Source: Bacteroidales bacterium
GTDB lineage: Bacteria > Bacteroidota > Bacteroidia > Bacteroidales > UBA932
Length of the DNA stretch: 62,829 nt
NCBI GenBank assembly: GCA_017452265.1
Contig: JAFTMS010000014.1
Coordinates: forward strand, 1 to 62,829
Direction: 5' to 3'
In this document: positions 17,918-27,368 of the stretch, one piece after another
How the letters are laid out: every line of letters starts with the position of its first letter
Position numbering within the stretch: the stretch's first letter is position 1
The notes under the pieces: model-generated
What the model was told of the DNA's origin: nothing
Databases searched by the model: none
What the model saw: the letters and a program-made list of their open reading frames with translations, nothing else
Translations under genes and position numbers: made by a program

Positions 17918-20446
17918 ATGATAAAGAAGAATATCATTGGATCCGCAATGGCGGCACTGGTCTTCGGACTCCTGCCTTCTTGCGGCGAAAAGATCGCTCC
18001 GCTTGAGCCTGAACTTCCTCCTGTTGAGGATTCTGAGGTTCAGAAGGATCTTGTCGAGACGATGCTGTCGGCATCGCAACCTGAACAGGTAGCGTGGAAG
18101 GCGGAAGATGCGCTGGCCGTATATGACGGTGTGGCGAAAAGAAAGTTTACCATCGTGGAAGTGAATGAGGCCGGTGTGGCGACGCTCAAGGGTTATGTCG
18201 CCGAGGGAGCGGAGGACTTCCATGCCGTATGGCCATATGATGCAGCTTCGGAAACGCTTCCTGTCGAGGGAGCAGTGGGCATCAGTGTGCCTGCGGAACA
18301 GATTGTGGCTGATGGTGCGGATTCCGATCCTGATGCGCTTGTATATGTGGGTCATGCCGCTGACGGAAACATTACGTTCGAAAGGGCAGTCTCAAACATC
18401 AAGGTCAATGTGCCGGAAGGTGTGACCTCCGTTTCGGTCAAGGGTCTTGCATATGAAAACGTGGCCGGCAACACCGCTGCCGTCGTCCTCAAGCCTGCTT
18501 CCGGAGCGTTCAATGCAGGTGTGTACAGCATCGCCGTTCTCCCTCAGACATTCAGACTGGGATATAAGGTCGTATTCGCCATGGAAGATAATCTGGCTGT
18601 GGCGAAGGTCGTTCCGTCTGAGGAGACGGGAATCGTCCTCGAGGCGGGAAAGGTCTATGACGTGACTGCTGAAACGGCTTCCGAAGGCCTTGTATGGCTT
18701 GCCAACCCTATCATGACCGAGGCTCAGCTTCTGGAATATCTGAACAACCAGCAGGCATATGCATCCGAGGTCGCAAGGATAGGAGCGGACATCACCCTTA
18801 CATCGGCATGGACTCCGGTGGAGCTTACAGGAACGCTTGACGGCCAGGGACATACAGTCTACGGGCTGAATGTCGCTGCCGGTGACGATGCCGGAATGTT
18901 CTCAAGCCTGACGGCCGATGCGACCCTTAAGAACATCACTGTGGAAGGTACGATATCACTTGAAGCTACGAAGCATCCGGCACAGGCCGGACTTGTCGCG
19001 AACCTGTACGGAACAATGTACAATGTTGTCAGCAGGGTGGCCGTGACTGCGGCATCTGGCAAGGGAGCATGCTATGTGGGAGGACTCGTAGGACAGCTCA
19101 GCTCAGGCAGTCTCATAGAATGTGAGAATGCCGGCAGCCTGACGCTCCTGCAGACGAAGGGCAAGGGATATGTCGGAGGAGCTGTCGGCGTGATATATCC
19201 GGCCGGAATGGTGGACAAGTGCGTCAATTCAGGAAAACTTGTTTCCGAGTCTTCCAATATGCAGGGTTTCGGCGGCGTGGTCGGATTACAGCAGGGAGGA
19301 GATACCAAGGGATGTGTGAATGAAGGCAGCTTAGTGGTGAATGCATGCTATGGTACCGCGAGTGTCGGTGGAATCGTAGGAAACCTCTACAACTACACAG
19401 CAAAGGCGACGACGGTGCAGAAGTGCGTGAACAACGGCTCGATCGAACATGATACGCCTTCAGTGCAGTCGGTCGGCGGTGTTGTCGGCGGAATCACAGA
19501 CGGCGGCGGAGACACCCCGAGTGCGGCAGAAGTGTCGGAGTGCGAGAACAACGTCCCTATTTCAGTCAATGTCTCAAGGAAGGCAGGAAGCGGCGCTCTG
19601 GACGGTTTCTACCTCGGCGGAATCGTCGGCAGCATGTATGCCTTGAACGAGTCTGCAATCGTCAATTCGGTAAAGAACTGCAAGAATACCGGTAATCTGT
19701 ATGCATCCCTGTCGTCGGATGCAGGTTCCGACAACGCCGTCAAGGTGGGAGGAATCTGCGGCAACACACGCGGCCCGGCAGCAGTGGAAGGAAACGAGAA
19801 TGCAGCGGCTTCCGTAATCCTTGAAAATGCAAGTGCCGCGAAACTGCTGTGTGCTGTCGGAGGTCTGGTCGGCGAGGCCGGAGACCCTTGGGCTTCGGAG
19901 GAGACAATGCTGTCTCTTGTCGGAAATACCAACCGCGCGTCTGTGCTGAGCAAGACAAATAACAGCGAGACGCCTGCAGGAGGCTTCATCGGTTATCTGT
20001 TCGGGCCGGTGACAGCCGGTGGAAACAGGAATTTCGGAAATGTTGAAAGAGATGTCACCGACGGTCACAGCCTCAAGGCCTTTGATTCATGCTTTGCGGG
20101 CGGCTTCATCGGACTCATAAATATCGGTTCGGAACATCGTCTGCCTGTATATTTCGATGCGGACATGACATTCGGAACAATCAAGTCTGTCGGCAGAGCC
20201 GGAATCTTCATCGGAGGTCTCAGAAGCTCAAGCAAAGGGGATATGAAATTCCCGAACTGCATCGTCGGCGGAAGGCTCATCAGTCCCCATCCGAACAATT
20301 ACGACATTGTCATGACTGATGACAACTGGGACGACATGAACAGCAAGGCCGACGGAGGCTATCTGTGGAGCTACGCCGGCAAGAAGGGCAACTACGGACT
20401 CAGCATTGACGGAGTGAAATACGGTGATGCATCCGCTTACGAATAA
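17918..20446 (+). CDS. Fimbrillin-like/GLUG-repeat surface lipoprotein
   Basis: 842 residues from the ATG preceding a lipoprotein signal (FGLLPSC, Cys22); longer in-frame starts overlap the BACON gene. Residues ~40-270 look like a fimbrillin/Mfa-like domain (VAWKAEDALAVYDG; FHAVWPYDAASETLP; FERAVSNIKVNVPEG; AVLPQTFRLGYKVVF). Residues ~290-780 are Gly-rich GLUG-type repeats (GLVGQLSSGSLIECEN, GGVVGLQQGGDTKGCVNEG, GGIVGSMYALNES). Both halves are paralogous to the N-terminal two thirds of the GLUG-MBL fusion two genes downstream; here the protein stops at GDASAYE, where the paralogue continues into MBL. Probably a surface adhesin or glycan-binding scaffold. Confidence 0.75.
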   Translation: MIKKNIIGSAMAALVFGLLPSCGEKIAPLEPELPPVEDSEVQKDLVETMLSASQPEQVAWKAEDALAVYDGVAKRKFTIVEVNEAGVATLKGYVAEGAEDFHAVWPYDAASETLPVEGAVGISVPAEQIVADGADSDPDALVYVGHAADGNITFERAVSNIKVNVPEGVTSVSVKGLAYENVAGNTAAVVLKPASGAFNAGVYSIAVLPQTFRLGYKVVFAMEDNLAVAKVVPSEETGIVLEAGKVYDVTAETASEGLVWLANPIMTEAQLLEYLNNQQAYASEVARIGADITLTSAWTPVELTGTLDGQGHTVYGLNVAAGDDAGMFSSLTADATLKNITVEGTISLEATKHPAQAGLVANLYGTMYNVVSRVAVTAASGKGACYVGGLVGQLSSGSLIECENAGSLTLLQTKGKGYVGGAVGVIYPAGMVDKCVNSGKLVSESSNMQGFGGVVGLQQGGDTKGCVNEGSLVVNACYGTASVGGIVGNLYNYTAKATTVQKCVNNGSIEHDTPSVQSVGGVVGGITDGGGDTPSAAEVSECENNVPISVNVSRKAGSGALDGFYLGGIVGSMYALNESAIVNSVKNCKNTGNLYASLSSDAGSDNAVKVGGICGNTRGPAAVEGNENAAASVILENASAAKLLCAVGGLVGEAGDPWASEETMLSLVGNTNRASVLSKTNNSETPAGGFIGYLFGPVTAGGNRNFGNVERDVTDGHSLKAFDSCFAGGFIGLINIGSEHRLPVYFDADMTFGTIKSVGRAGIFIGGLRSSSKGDMKFPNCIVGGRLISPHPNNYDIVMTDDNWDDMNSKADGGYLWSYAGKKGNYGLSIDGVKYGDASAYE

Positions 20447-20460
20447 AAACAAAAGTCGTC

Positions 20461-21624
20461 GTGAAAAGACTGTTTGACATATTTATCGGCCTGTCATTGA
20501 TTCTTTCGATGGCAGGCTGTGCCCGTGAATCCATGGCAGAACTTACGGAAAGGGTCTTCGACAGGGCGGTGGAGCAGTTCGTCCTAATGGATTCGAATCT
20601 GTCGGAGACGGAATTTCCGCGTTCGCTCGATGAGGATGGCAACCTTGTGAAGAGCGACATCAAGTGGTGGTGCGTCGGCTTTTATCCCGGTTCGCTGTGG
20701 TATACATATGAATATACCGGCGACGAGCAGATAAAGACCTTGGCCGACAAGTACACAAGGCGGATAACCGTTGAGGGACTCAACTATGACCATGACCTCG
20801 GATTCGAGGTGTGGTGCAGCTACGGAAACGCCTTCAGACTGACTGCCGATGAGAGCTACAAGCCTGAAATAGAGGAGGCTGCGGCCCTTCTCGCCACGAG
20901 GTATTCGCCGACCGTGAAGGCCATCCGCAGCTGGAACAACCCCCACAAGGGATTCAGGGTCATCATCGACAACATGATGAATCTCGAACTGCTTGAAGAG
21001 GCTGCCCGCATGTTCGGCTGTGATTCCCTTTCCCACATCGCGAGGATGCATGCCAACACGACGATGGCCAACCATTTCCGCGAGGACTTCACATCGTGGC
21101 ATCTCGTGAACTATGAGGATACGGACGGAAGCGTGCGTCACAGGAAGACGGTGCAGGGCTATTCGGACGATTCCGCCTGGGCACGTGGTCAGGCATGGGC
21201 CCTTTACGGCTATACGATGATGTATCGCGAAACCGGCTGCGAAGAATACCTGCAGCAAGCGGTCAATGTCGGAAACATGATTCTCGGCCATCTTCCTGAA
21301 GACGGCGTAGCATACTGGGATTTCAACGATCCTGACATTCCGGACACATACAGGGATGCGTCTGCAGCCGCTGTCATGGCTTCTGCATACATTGAGCTGA
21401 GCGGATATGTCGGAAAGAAACAGGGAAAGGAATACTTTGCCGTCGCTGAGAAGATCATACGCACCCTTGCTTCGGACGAATATCTCTGCGCCCCGGGAGA
21501 ATGCCACGGCTTCCTGCTTAAGCACAGCGTCGGCAGCATCCCTCATGACAGCGAGGTGGACGCTCCTCTGACATATGCGGACTATTATTTCCTTGAAGCA
21601 CTTATACGCTATAACAACATCTGA
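20461..21624 (+). CDS. GH88 unsaturated uronyl hydrolase, lipoprotein
   Basis: Removes the 4,5-unsaturated uronic acid from the non-reducing end of oligosaccharides made by polysaccharide lyases. It starts with GTG and has a lipoprotein signal (LSMAGC, Cys20). GH88 motifs: KWWCVGFYPGSLWY, YDHDLGF with the likely catalytic Asp112, VIIDNMMNLELL with the second catalytic Asp170, and SAWARGQAWALYGYTMMYRETG. At 387 residues it is the usual length. Presence beside a heparinase-like lyase indicates that the target glycan contains uronic acids. Confidence 0.93.
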   Translation: MKRLFDIFIGLSLILSMAGCARESMAELTERVFDRAVEQFVLMDSNLSETEFPRSLDEDGNLVKSDIKWWCVGFYPGSLWYTYEYTGDEQIKTLADKYTRRITVEGLNYDHDLGFEVWCSYGNAFRLTADESYKPEIEEAAALLATRYSPTVKAIRSWNNPHKGFRVIIDNMMNLELLEEAARMFGCDSLSHIARMHANTTMANHFREDFTSWHLVNYEDTDGSVRHRKTVQGYSDDSAWARGQAWALYGYTMMYRETGCEEYLQQAVNVGNMILGHLPEDGVAYWDFNDPDIPDTYRDASAAAVMASAYIELSGYVGKKQGKEYFAVAEKIIRTLASDEYLCAPGECHGFLLKHSVGSIPHDSEVDAPLTYADYYFLEALIRYNNI

Positions 21625-21631
21625 AACTATC

Positions 21632-24600
21632 ATGAAACCAATTTCAACAATCAAAAGAATCCTTGCAGCGGCATCCTTTGCCCTCTGCATGGCGGCAACA
21701 TTCTCCTGTGCAAAGGAGGAGATGTCGGAACCGACCCCGGTCGTGCAGGACCGGAAACTGGTCGAAATGACCTTTGTGGCTTCCCAGTTGGAAGTCAAGT
21801 CCACATTTTCGGAAAACAGGGTGAACTGGGAGACAGGAGACAAGGTGGCCGTCTATGACGGTTTCGCAAAGCGCGAATTCACCGTGGCCTCCGTATCTTC
21901 GGGCATCGCTACTCTTACCGGTCTTGTGGCAGAGGAAGCTACAGGATACCATGCCGTATATCCTTATTCTGCGGCTCGTGAAGCCCTTCCGGCAGACGGC
22001 AAGATAAATGTATGTCTGCCTGACGTACAGGAACTCGCTTCGGACAAGAAGTTCGATGAGGATGCATTCGTGATGGTCGGAAAGGTGGATGGCAACAATC
22101 ATATTTCCTTCAGGAACATCGTTTCCCTTCTGAAGCTCAACATTCCGGAGGGAGTGGCTTCCGTGACCATGAAGGGATATGCCTCAGAAGGCATTTCGGG
22201 TGCCGCAACGGCAACGCCTGAGGATGTTCCTGCAGTTTCTACCCTGAAAGGCTTTTCGACTTCGGTCGTACTCAAGCCGACAGGGGAGACATTCGATGCG
22301 GGTGTGCATTACATCGCCGTCCTTCCTGTACAGTTCAAGACAGGTTTCAAGGTCGTCTATCAGAAGGCTGGCAATCAGATGGCCATAAAGAAGACGACAG
22401 CCGATGTCACCTTCCCTATAAATGGAGGAAAGGACATCACGGCGGCTACGGCTGCTGACAAGCTGACATGGATCGCCAATCCGCTCATGACGGAAGCTGA
22501 CCTTCTGTCTTATGTCGGCAACCAGACAGCATACGACGGCGAGCCGGCTAAGCTCGGAACAGACATTACCTTGACAAATGATTGGACTCCTGTCGACCTT
22601 ACAGGAATACTTGACGGTCAGGGGTATACTATTTCGGGGCTGAAAGTTGCCGTTGAAGGTGGCGCCATTGCAGCGATGTTTTCTGTCAATTCAGGTGCGG
22701 TTCTTAAGAATGTAACTGTAGAAGGTACCATTTCATGTACAAATCTTGATAAGAGCGGAAGGCCTGCAGGACTTGTCGGCTATCTTAACGGTACAATGTA
22801 CAATGTGACCAACCGTACAGACGTAAGTGCAACTTGCTCTTTCGATCAGATATATTGCGGTGGTCTTGCCGGTTACGTGACAGGAAGCATGATTGATTGT
22901 ACTAATGAGGGAACCGTTACATTAGGTGACTGTAATAAGATGGGTTATGCCGGTGGCGCAGCTGGACTTACATTCTCGGAAGATGCTTTGATACAGGGAT
23001 GCGTCAATAAAGGAACGGTAATCTCCAATGGAGCACATACTAACGGACTCGGAGGTGTGGTCGGAGTGCATGAGGGTGGTTCTGTCATAGGCTGTGTGAA
23101 TTCCGGTAAAGTGGTTGCGAACAGCGTGCTTGATGCAGGTGGCGTCGGTGGTGTCATAGGAACTGTCTATAACTATTATTCGACAGTTGCAGAAGTGCAT
23201 CAATGCAGTAATGAAGGAACGATTGAAGGAACGGCCGTCAATATGCAGGGTGTAGGAGGAATCGTCGGTAAATTTGACAATGGAGCTACGACTGCAACAG
23301 AAATAACAGAGTGTGAAAACAAATCTTCTATTTCAGTCACTCTTTCCAAGACAGGTGTGACAAATAAGATTAATGGATGCTATGTCGGCGGAATTGTCGG
23401 CTGTATGTCGGATAACACCACTGCTGTTGTCAATGTCATTAAAGATTGTAGGAATTCCGGAAACCTGTCGGCGAAATCATCGGCGGGCAGTAACAATGCG
23501 ATAAAGGTCGGAGGTATCTGCGGAAACACAAGGGGTGTTGTCATTGTAGAAGGAAACGAAAATAAGGCTGAATCTGTGGAAATTGAGGTTGCAAATGCAA
23601 TGGGTTCAGTTTGCTCGGCAGGTGGAATCATTGGAGAGGCCGGCGACCCATGGACTTATGAAGCTACAAATGTGACCGTTAAAGGAAATGTCAACCGTTC
23701 TGCAGTTTCAAGCAAGACAAATGCGGCTTATTCCCCTGCCGGCGGTGTTGTAGGAAGTGCTTTCGATCCTGTTTCTTTGCAGAGTAACCGTAACTTCGGA
23801 AATGTCACAAGAACTATTACAGACGGTGCATCCCCAGATCTTGGAAGCTGTTTTGCTGGTGGTCTGGTCGGAATGTTTTGGTTGTCTGATTCTCAGAGAT
23901 TAAATGCTTCTTTCAATGGAGATATGACATTTGGGACAGTCAGGTCAGAAGGTCGGTCTGGTATTTTGTTCGGAGGAATGTATAGTAAATCTCAAGCTGA
24001 GTTCTCAATTACAGATTGCGTTGTCGGAGGTCGTCTGGAAAGAGGATACCCAGACGATCTGACAATGGATGTTACTGCTGATAAGCTTGAAACAATGGTC
24101 AGTGGTGGTGCAGATTCAGGGTATTTATGGGGCTATCTTGCAACAGGAAGATATGGTCTGACACAAAGTGGATATAAAACAGGAGACGGCACTGCTTATT
24201 CAGCAGCCGACCAGCTCACCGCATGGCAGAAAGGCTATATGGACATCCACCATATCAGCACCGGCCGTGGAAACTGCGCATTCATGATTCTGCCGGACGG
24301 AACCACGATGATGGTGGACGCCGGAGACAGCGGAAGGGAAGCGGACACAGAGGCAAAGCTTGACTGCATGCCTGATGCCACACGCACTCCGGGCGAATGG
24401 ATCGTGCGCTATGTCTCTCATTTTCTTGATGAGGCAGGACTTCCTTCGACATCGCTCGACCATTTTCTCGTGACGCATTTCCATAACGACCACATGGGAA
24501 CTGCCAACGGAGACTATCCTGTAAGCCCTGACGGCTATTATATGGCCGGATCGATATATGTGGGAAGCACCCTTGAAGTCGGAAATTTCGTCGACAGGGG

Positions 24601-25312
24601 TTATCCGTCATATGATTTCCCATATACAGGATGCTTCGACGGAAAAGTCATGATGAGCAACTATTTCAACTTCATCAACAGCAGCTGCAGCCGTCTTAAG
24701 AGCAAGGCCGGCTTCATGGTAGGTTCGACGACGCAGTTCGACCTTCAGAAAGATCCGACTGCCTATTCTGATTTCAGTATCAGCAACATCTATTGCAACG
24801 GAGAGCTTTGGGACGGCAGCACTGTCAAGAGACTCATTCCGTCGGATGCGGCTCAGGCTGAACTTAAGGATGAGAACCTCTGGTCAGCTGTCATCAATGT
24901 GAAGTATGGCAGTTTCGACTATCACACAGGTGGCGACATCCTCGTCGGTGATGCCGCATGGAACAACATTGAAGATGCAGTCGGCAAAGCCATAGGTGAA
25001 ACGGATGTGGTGCTCTGTAACCATCATGCGTGCGATGATGCGATGTCGGAGTCTTTCCTTGAGGCCACCGAACCTCAGGCCTGCGTCATCCCTGCATGGG
25101 AGAATACCCAGCCGGGCACGGAAGCGCTTGCCCGCATGAGCGGCACGCACGTCTATGCCGCCGGTCCTGTGTCGGACGATCTTGCTCTCACTTCCGGTCA
25201 CGTCGTAGTGCGTGTGTATGAAGGCGGAGACGAATTCCAGATTTTCGTCCTTGACGATGCGTCGACGGACTACAAGCTCATCCATACATCAGAAAAGTTC
25301 ACCTCTAAATAG
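21632..25312 (+). CDS. GLUG-repeat lipoprotein fused to C-terminal MBL-fold hydrolase
   Basis: 1226-residue surface lipoprotein (signal AATFSC, Cys25, followed by AKEE). Order: fimbrillin-like domain (~40-270; VNWETGDKVAVYDG, YHAVYPYSAAREALP), GLUG repeats (~290-800; GLAGYVTGSMIDCTN, GGVVGVHEGGSVIGCVNSG, GGICGNTRG), then an MBL module from residue 864 (AWQKGYMDIHHISTGRGN) to the end with H949-F-H951-N-D953-H954 and H1131-H1132. It equals the GLUG protein and the standalone MBL protein joined end to end. The repeat part (about 22600-24180) uses visibly more AT-rich codons than its flanks, suggesting a separate origin. The start was chosen for the signal peptide. Confidence 0.82.
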   Translation: MKPISTIKRILAAASFALCMAATFSCAKEEMSEPTPVVQDRKLVEMTFVASQLEVKSTFSENRVNWETGDKVAVYDGFAKREFTVASVSSGIATLTGLVAEEATGYHAVYPYSAAREALPADGKINVCLPDVQELASDKKFDEDAFVMVGKVDGNNHISFRNIVSLLKLNIPEGVASVTMKGYASEGISGAATATPEDVPAVSTLKGFSTSVVLKPTGETFDAGVHYIAVLPVQFKTGFKVVYQKAGNQMAIKKTTADVTFPINGGKDITAATAADKLTWIANPLMTEADLLSYVGNQTAYDGEPAKLGTDITLTNDWTPVDLTGILDGQGYTISGLKVAVEGGAIAAMFSVNSGAVLKNVTVEGTISCTNLDKSGRPAGLVGYLNGTMYNVTNRTDVSATCSFDQIYCGGLAGYVTGSMIDCTNEGTVTLGDCNKMGYAGGAAGLTFSEDALIQGCVNKGTVISNGAHTNGLGGVVGVHEGGSVIGCVNSGKVVANSVLDAGGVGGVIGTVYNYYSTVAEVHQCSNEGTIEGTAVNMQGVGGIVGKFDNGATTATEITECENKSSISVTLSKTGVTNKINGCYVGGIVGCMSDNTTAVVNVIKDCRNSGNLSAKSSAGSNNAIKVGGICGNTRGVVIVEGNENKAESVEIEVANAMGSVCSAGGIIGEAGDPWTYEATNVTVKGNVNRSAVSSKTNAAYSPAGGVVGSAFDPVSLQSNRNFGNVTRTITDGASPDLGSCFAGGLVGMFWLSDSQRLNASFNGDMTFGTVRSEGRSGILFGGMYSKSQAEFSITDCVVGGRLERGYPDDLTMDVTADKLETMVSGGADSGYLWGYLATGRYGLTQSGYKTGDGTAYSAADQLTAWQKGYMDIHHISTGRGNCAFMILPDGTTMMVDAGDSGREADTEAKLDCMPDATRTPGEWIVRYVSHFLDEAGLPSTSLDHFLVTHFHNDHMGTANGDYPVSPDGYYMAGSIYVGSTLEVGNFVDRGYPSYDFPYTGCFDGKVMMSNYFNFINSSCSRLKSKAGFMVGSTTQFDLQKDPTAYSDFSISNIYCNGELWDGSTVKRLIPSDAAQAELKDENLWSAVINVKYGSFDYHTGGDILVGDAAWNNIEDAVGKAIGETDVVLCNHHACDDAMSESFLEATEPQACVIPAWENTQPGTEALARMSGTHVYAAGPVSDDLALTSGHVVVRVYEGGDEFQIFVLDDASTDYKLIHTSEKFTSK

Positions 25313-25320
25313 TTTCCATT

Positions 25321-25437
25321 ATGACAAAAACATATCAGTCTCCTCTTTGCGAGGAATACATCATCGAACAGGAAAACGCCCTATGTACGGCCAGCGCCCA
25401 GTTCTTTGACGACCAGGATTCTCTTGACATGGATTAA
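25321..25437 (+). CDS. Small 38-residue peptide, translationally coupled to lyase gene
   Basis: Short open frame starting MTKTYQSPLCEEYIIEQ and ending FFDDQDSLDMD. It fits tightly: 8 nt after the preceding stop, and its TAA overlaps the next ATG (TAATG). The layout (short Lys-Thr-Tyr-x-x-Pro start, Glu-rich middle, a Leu-Cys-x-Ala-Ser motif, acidic end) resembles small unannotated peptides I recall beside Bacteroidales surface-lipoprotein genes. Function is unknown; it may be a coupling peptide or a secreted/cell-surface factor. No signal peptide or transmembrane segment is visible. Confidence 0.6.
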   Translation: MTKTYQSPLCEEYIIEQENALCTASAQFFDDQDSLDMD

Positions 25438-27368
25438 TGCCATACCTCTTTCCGATGAAAAGGTTTTTGAATATCATGCTGATGCTGTCACTTTCCCTGA
25501 CAGCATCAGCTTATGTAAGCCGTGATCACATCCAGAACCGCATCGGCTACAAGCAGCTGAAGAAGATTCTGGTCCTGGATCGCGCCTGGAACCCGTATCC
25601 TGCCTACGAAGACCGTGAAGGCTGGGACAGGATGACGGGGGAGCATAAGGCCGAGATAATATCATACGGTGAGGAGCTGCTGTCCTATCGGTGGCAGGTG
25701 GTGAAGGCGACGGACTACATCGAGTTCGAACGTTCCGGAAGCAGGGACGTAATGGAGAATCCCTATAGGGAGAACATGCAGGCCATAGCCTGCCTTTTCT
25801 GCGCCGAGCTTGCTGAAGGAAAGGGGCGGTTTGTGCCTCAGATTGCAGACGGCGTATTCCATTTCTGCGAGATGAGCTCGTGGGCCCTTTCCGCACATCT
25901 GTACAAGTTTTCCGATGCCCGTACGGCTATGCCTATGAAGGATGACAATACGCTGGAACTGCATCAGGGAGACCTTTCGCAGCTCTTCGCGTGGATATAT
26001 CACTATCTCCATGAGGAATTCGACAAGCTTCATCCCGAGATCAGCCGACGTCTCAAGACGGAGATAACCCATCGCGAGATGGATCCGTATCTGGAGCGCG
26101 AGGACTACTGGTGGATGGGCTTCACCCGCGACAGACACATCGATATGATGAACAACTGGACGCCTTGGTGCAGCCTGAATGCCCTCGTTACCTTCATGCT
26201 CATGGAGGATGATCCCGACAGGCTCGCAAGGGCCGTGTGGAAGAGTATCCAGTCCGTTGACTATTATCTCAACTTCATCCAGGAGGACGGAGGCATCGAG
26301 GAGGGCCCGATCTACTGGAACAACGCGGCCGGCAAGCTCTACGACTACCTTACTGCCCTGAAACTGATAACCGGCGGTAAAGTCTCGATATTTGATGTGG
26401 CTCAGGTCAGGGAGATGGGCGAATATATAGCGAAATCCTACGTCGGAGACGGCTGGGTGGTGAATTTCGCCGATTCCCCGGCACGTCCGACATTCAGGAA
26501 CTCCGCCTTGGTGTACCGCTATGGAAAGGCCGTGGGAAGTGAGTTCATGATGACTTATGCCGCTCTTGCGAGGGAGGTGCAGGACATCTCGTACAAGCCT
26601 TCCGAGGACGTGTTCAGATTCTTCGAGCTGCTGGCCTATGACGATGAATTCAATTCGTATGAAGCCGAATATGTCGCACCGTCGTATACTTGGTATCCCG
26701 AGACTGCCTTCCATTTCCAGCAGGGCGCAGGAATGTTCTTCGCCGCATCGGCCGGCCATAACGACCAGAGCCACAACCATAATGATGTGGGCACGTTCAA
26801 CCTCTATTCCGGTTCCGTTCCGATTATCATCGACGTCGGAGTGGGCACATATACACGTCAGACCTTCAGCGATGAACGCTACGGCATATGGACAATGCAG
26901 AGCGGCTACCACAATGTTCCCGTGATCAACGGTGTGAATCAGAAGGACGGACGTGAGTACGAGGCCCGTGAGGTCGTTTCCCGTCAGGGATTCTTCTCTG
27001 CGGACATTGCAGGGGCCTACCCTCAGGAGGCGGGCGTGTCTTCATGGGTGAGGTCTTACAGCATCAGAAAGAACGTCATTGAAATATCGGACAGTTTTGT
27101 CTTGGACGAGGCGAAGGCCCCGAACGAGATTGTCTTCATGACCTGGGGTGACGTCCGTATTGTGAAGGATGGTGAAGTCGCCATTGCCGTCGGAGGCAAG
27201 GATGCACTTCTGACTTATGCCGGAGATGCGTTTGACGCTGTGATAGAGCCGATTGCCCTTGAAGACCCTAAGATTGTGGAGATGTGGGGTGACGGAATCG
27301 TCCGTGTTCGCCTTGTCGCGCAGAAGATGCAGAAAAAAGCTAAATATAGATTTAAGATTACGTTATGA
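25437..27368 (+). CDS. Heparinase II/III-like polysaccharide lyase
   Basis: Predicted periplasmic lyase cleaving uronic-acid polysaccharide by beta-elimination. A signal peptide MKRFLNIMLMLSLSLTASA begins at the second Met (25455); the first ATG overlaps the peptide stop. An alpha/alpha toroid domain occupies roughly 30-390 (MNNWTPWCSLNALVTFMLM; EDGGIEEGPIYWNNAAGKLYDYL) and a C-terminal beta-sandwich contains the Hep_II_III motif SH446-N-H448-N-D450-VGTFNLYSG and GVGTYTRQTFS with a candidate catalytic Tyr. 643 residues, consistent with PL12/15/21-type enzymes; the exact family and substrate are uncertain. It overlaps the next gene by 4 nt. Confidence 0.82.
   Translation: MPYLFPMKRFLNIMLMLSLSLTASAYVSRDHIQNRIGYKQLKKILVLDRAWNPYPAYEDREGWDRMTGEHKAEIISYGEELLSYRWQVVKATDYIEFERSGSRDVMENPYRENMQAIACLFCAELAEGKGRFVPQIADGVFHFCEMSSWALSAHLYKFSDARTAMPMKDDNTLELHQGDLSQLFAWIYHYLHEEFDKLHPEISRRLKTEITHREMDPYLEREDYWWMGFTRDRHIDMMNNWTPWCSLNALVTFMLMEDDPDRLARAVWKSIQSVDYYLNFIQEDGGIEEGPIYWNNAAGKLYDYLTALKLITGGKVSIFDVAQVREMGEYIAKSYVGDGWVVNFADSPARPTFRNSALVYRYGKAVGSEFMMTYAALAREVQDISYKPSEDVFRFFELLAYDDEFNSYEAEYVAPSYTWYPETAFHFQQGAGMFFAASAGHNDQSHNHNDVGTFNLYSGSVPIIIDVGVGTYTRQTFSDERYGIWTMQSGYHNVPVINGVNQKDGREYEAREVVSRQGFFSADIAGAYPQEAGVSSWVRSYSIRKNVIEISDSFVLDEAKAPNEIVFMTWGDVRIVKDGEVAIAVGGKDALLTYAGDAFDAVIEPIALEDPKIVEMWGDGIVRVRLVAQKMQKKAKYRFKITL

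Noticed and set aside
20584-21843. 419-codon frame antisense to the GH88 gene
   Set aside because: Antisense shadow; no recognisable domain, and the plus-strand gene has clear catalytic motifs.
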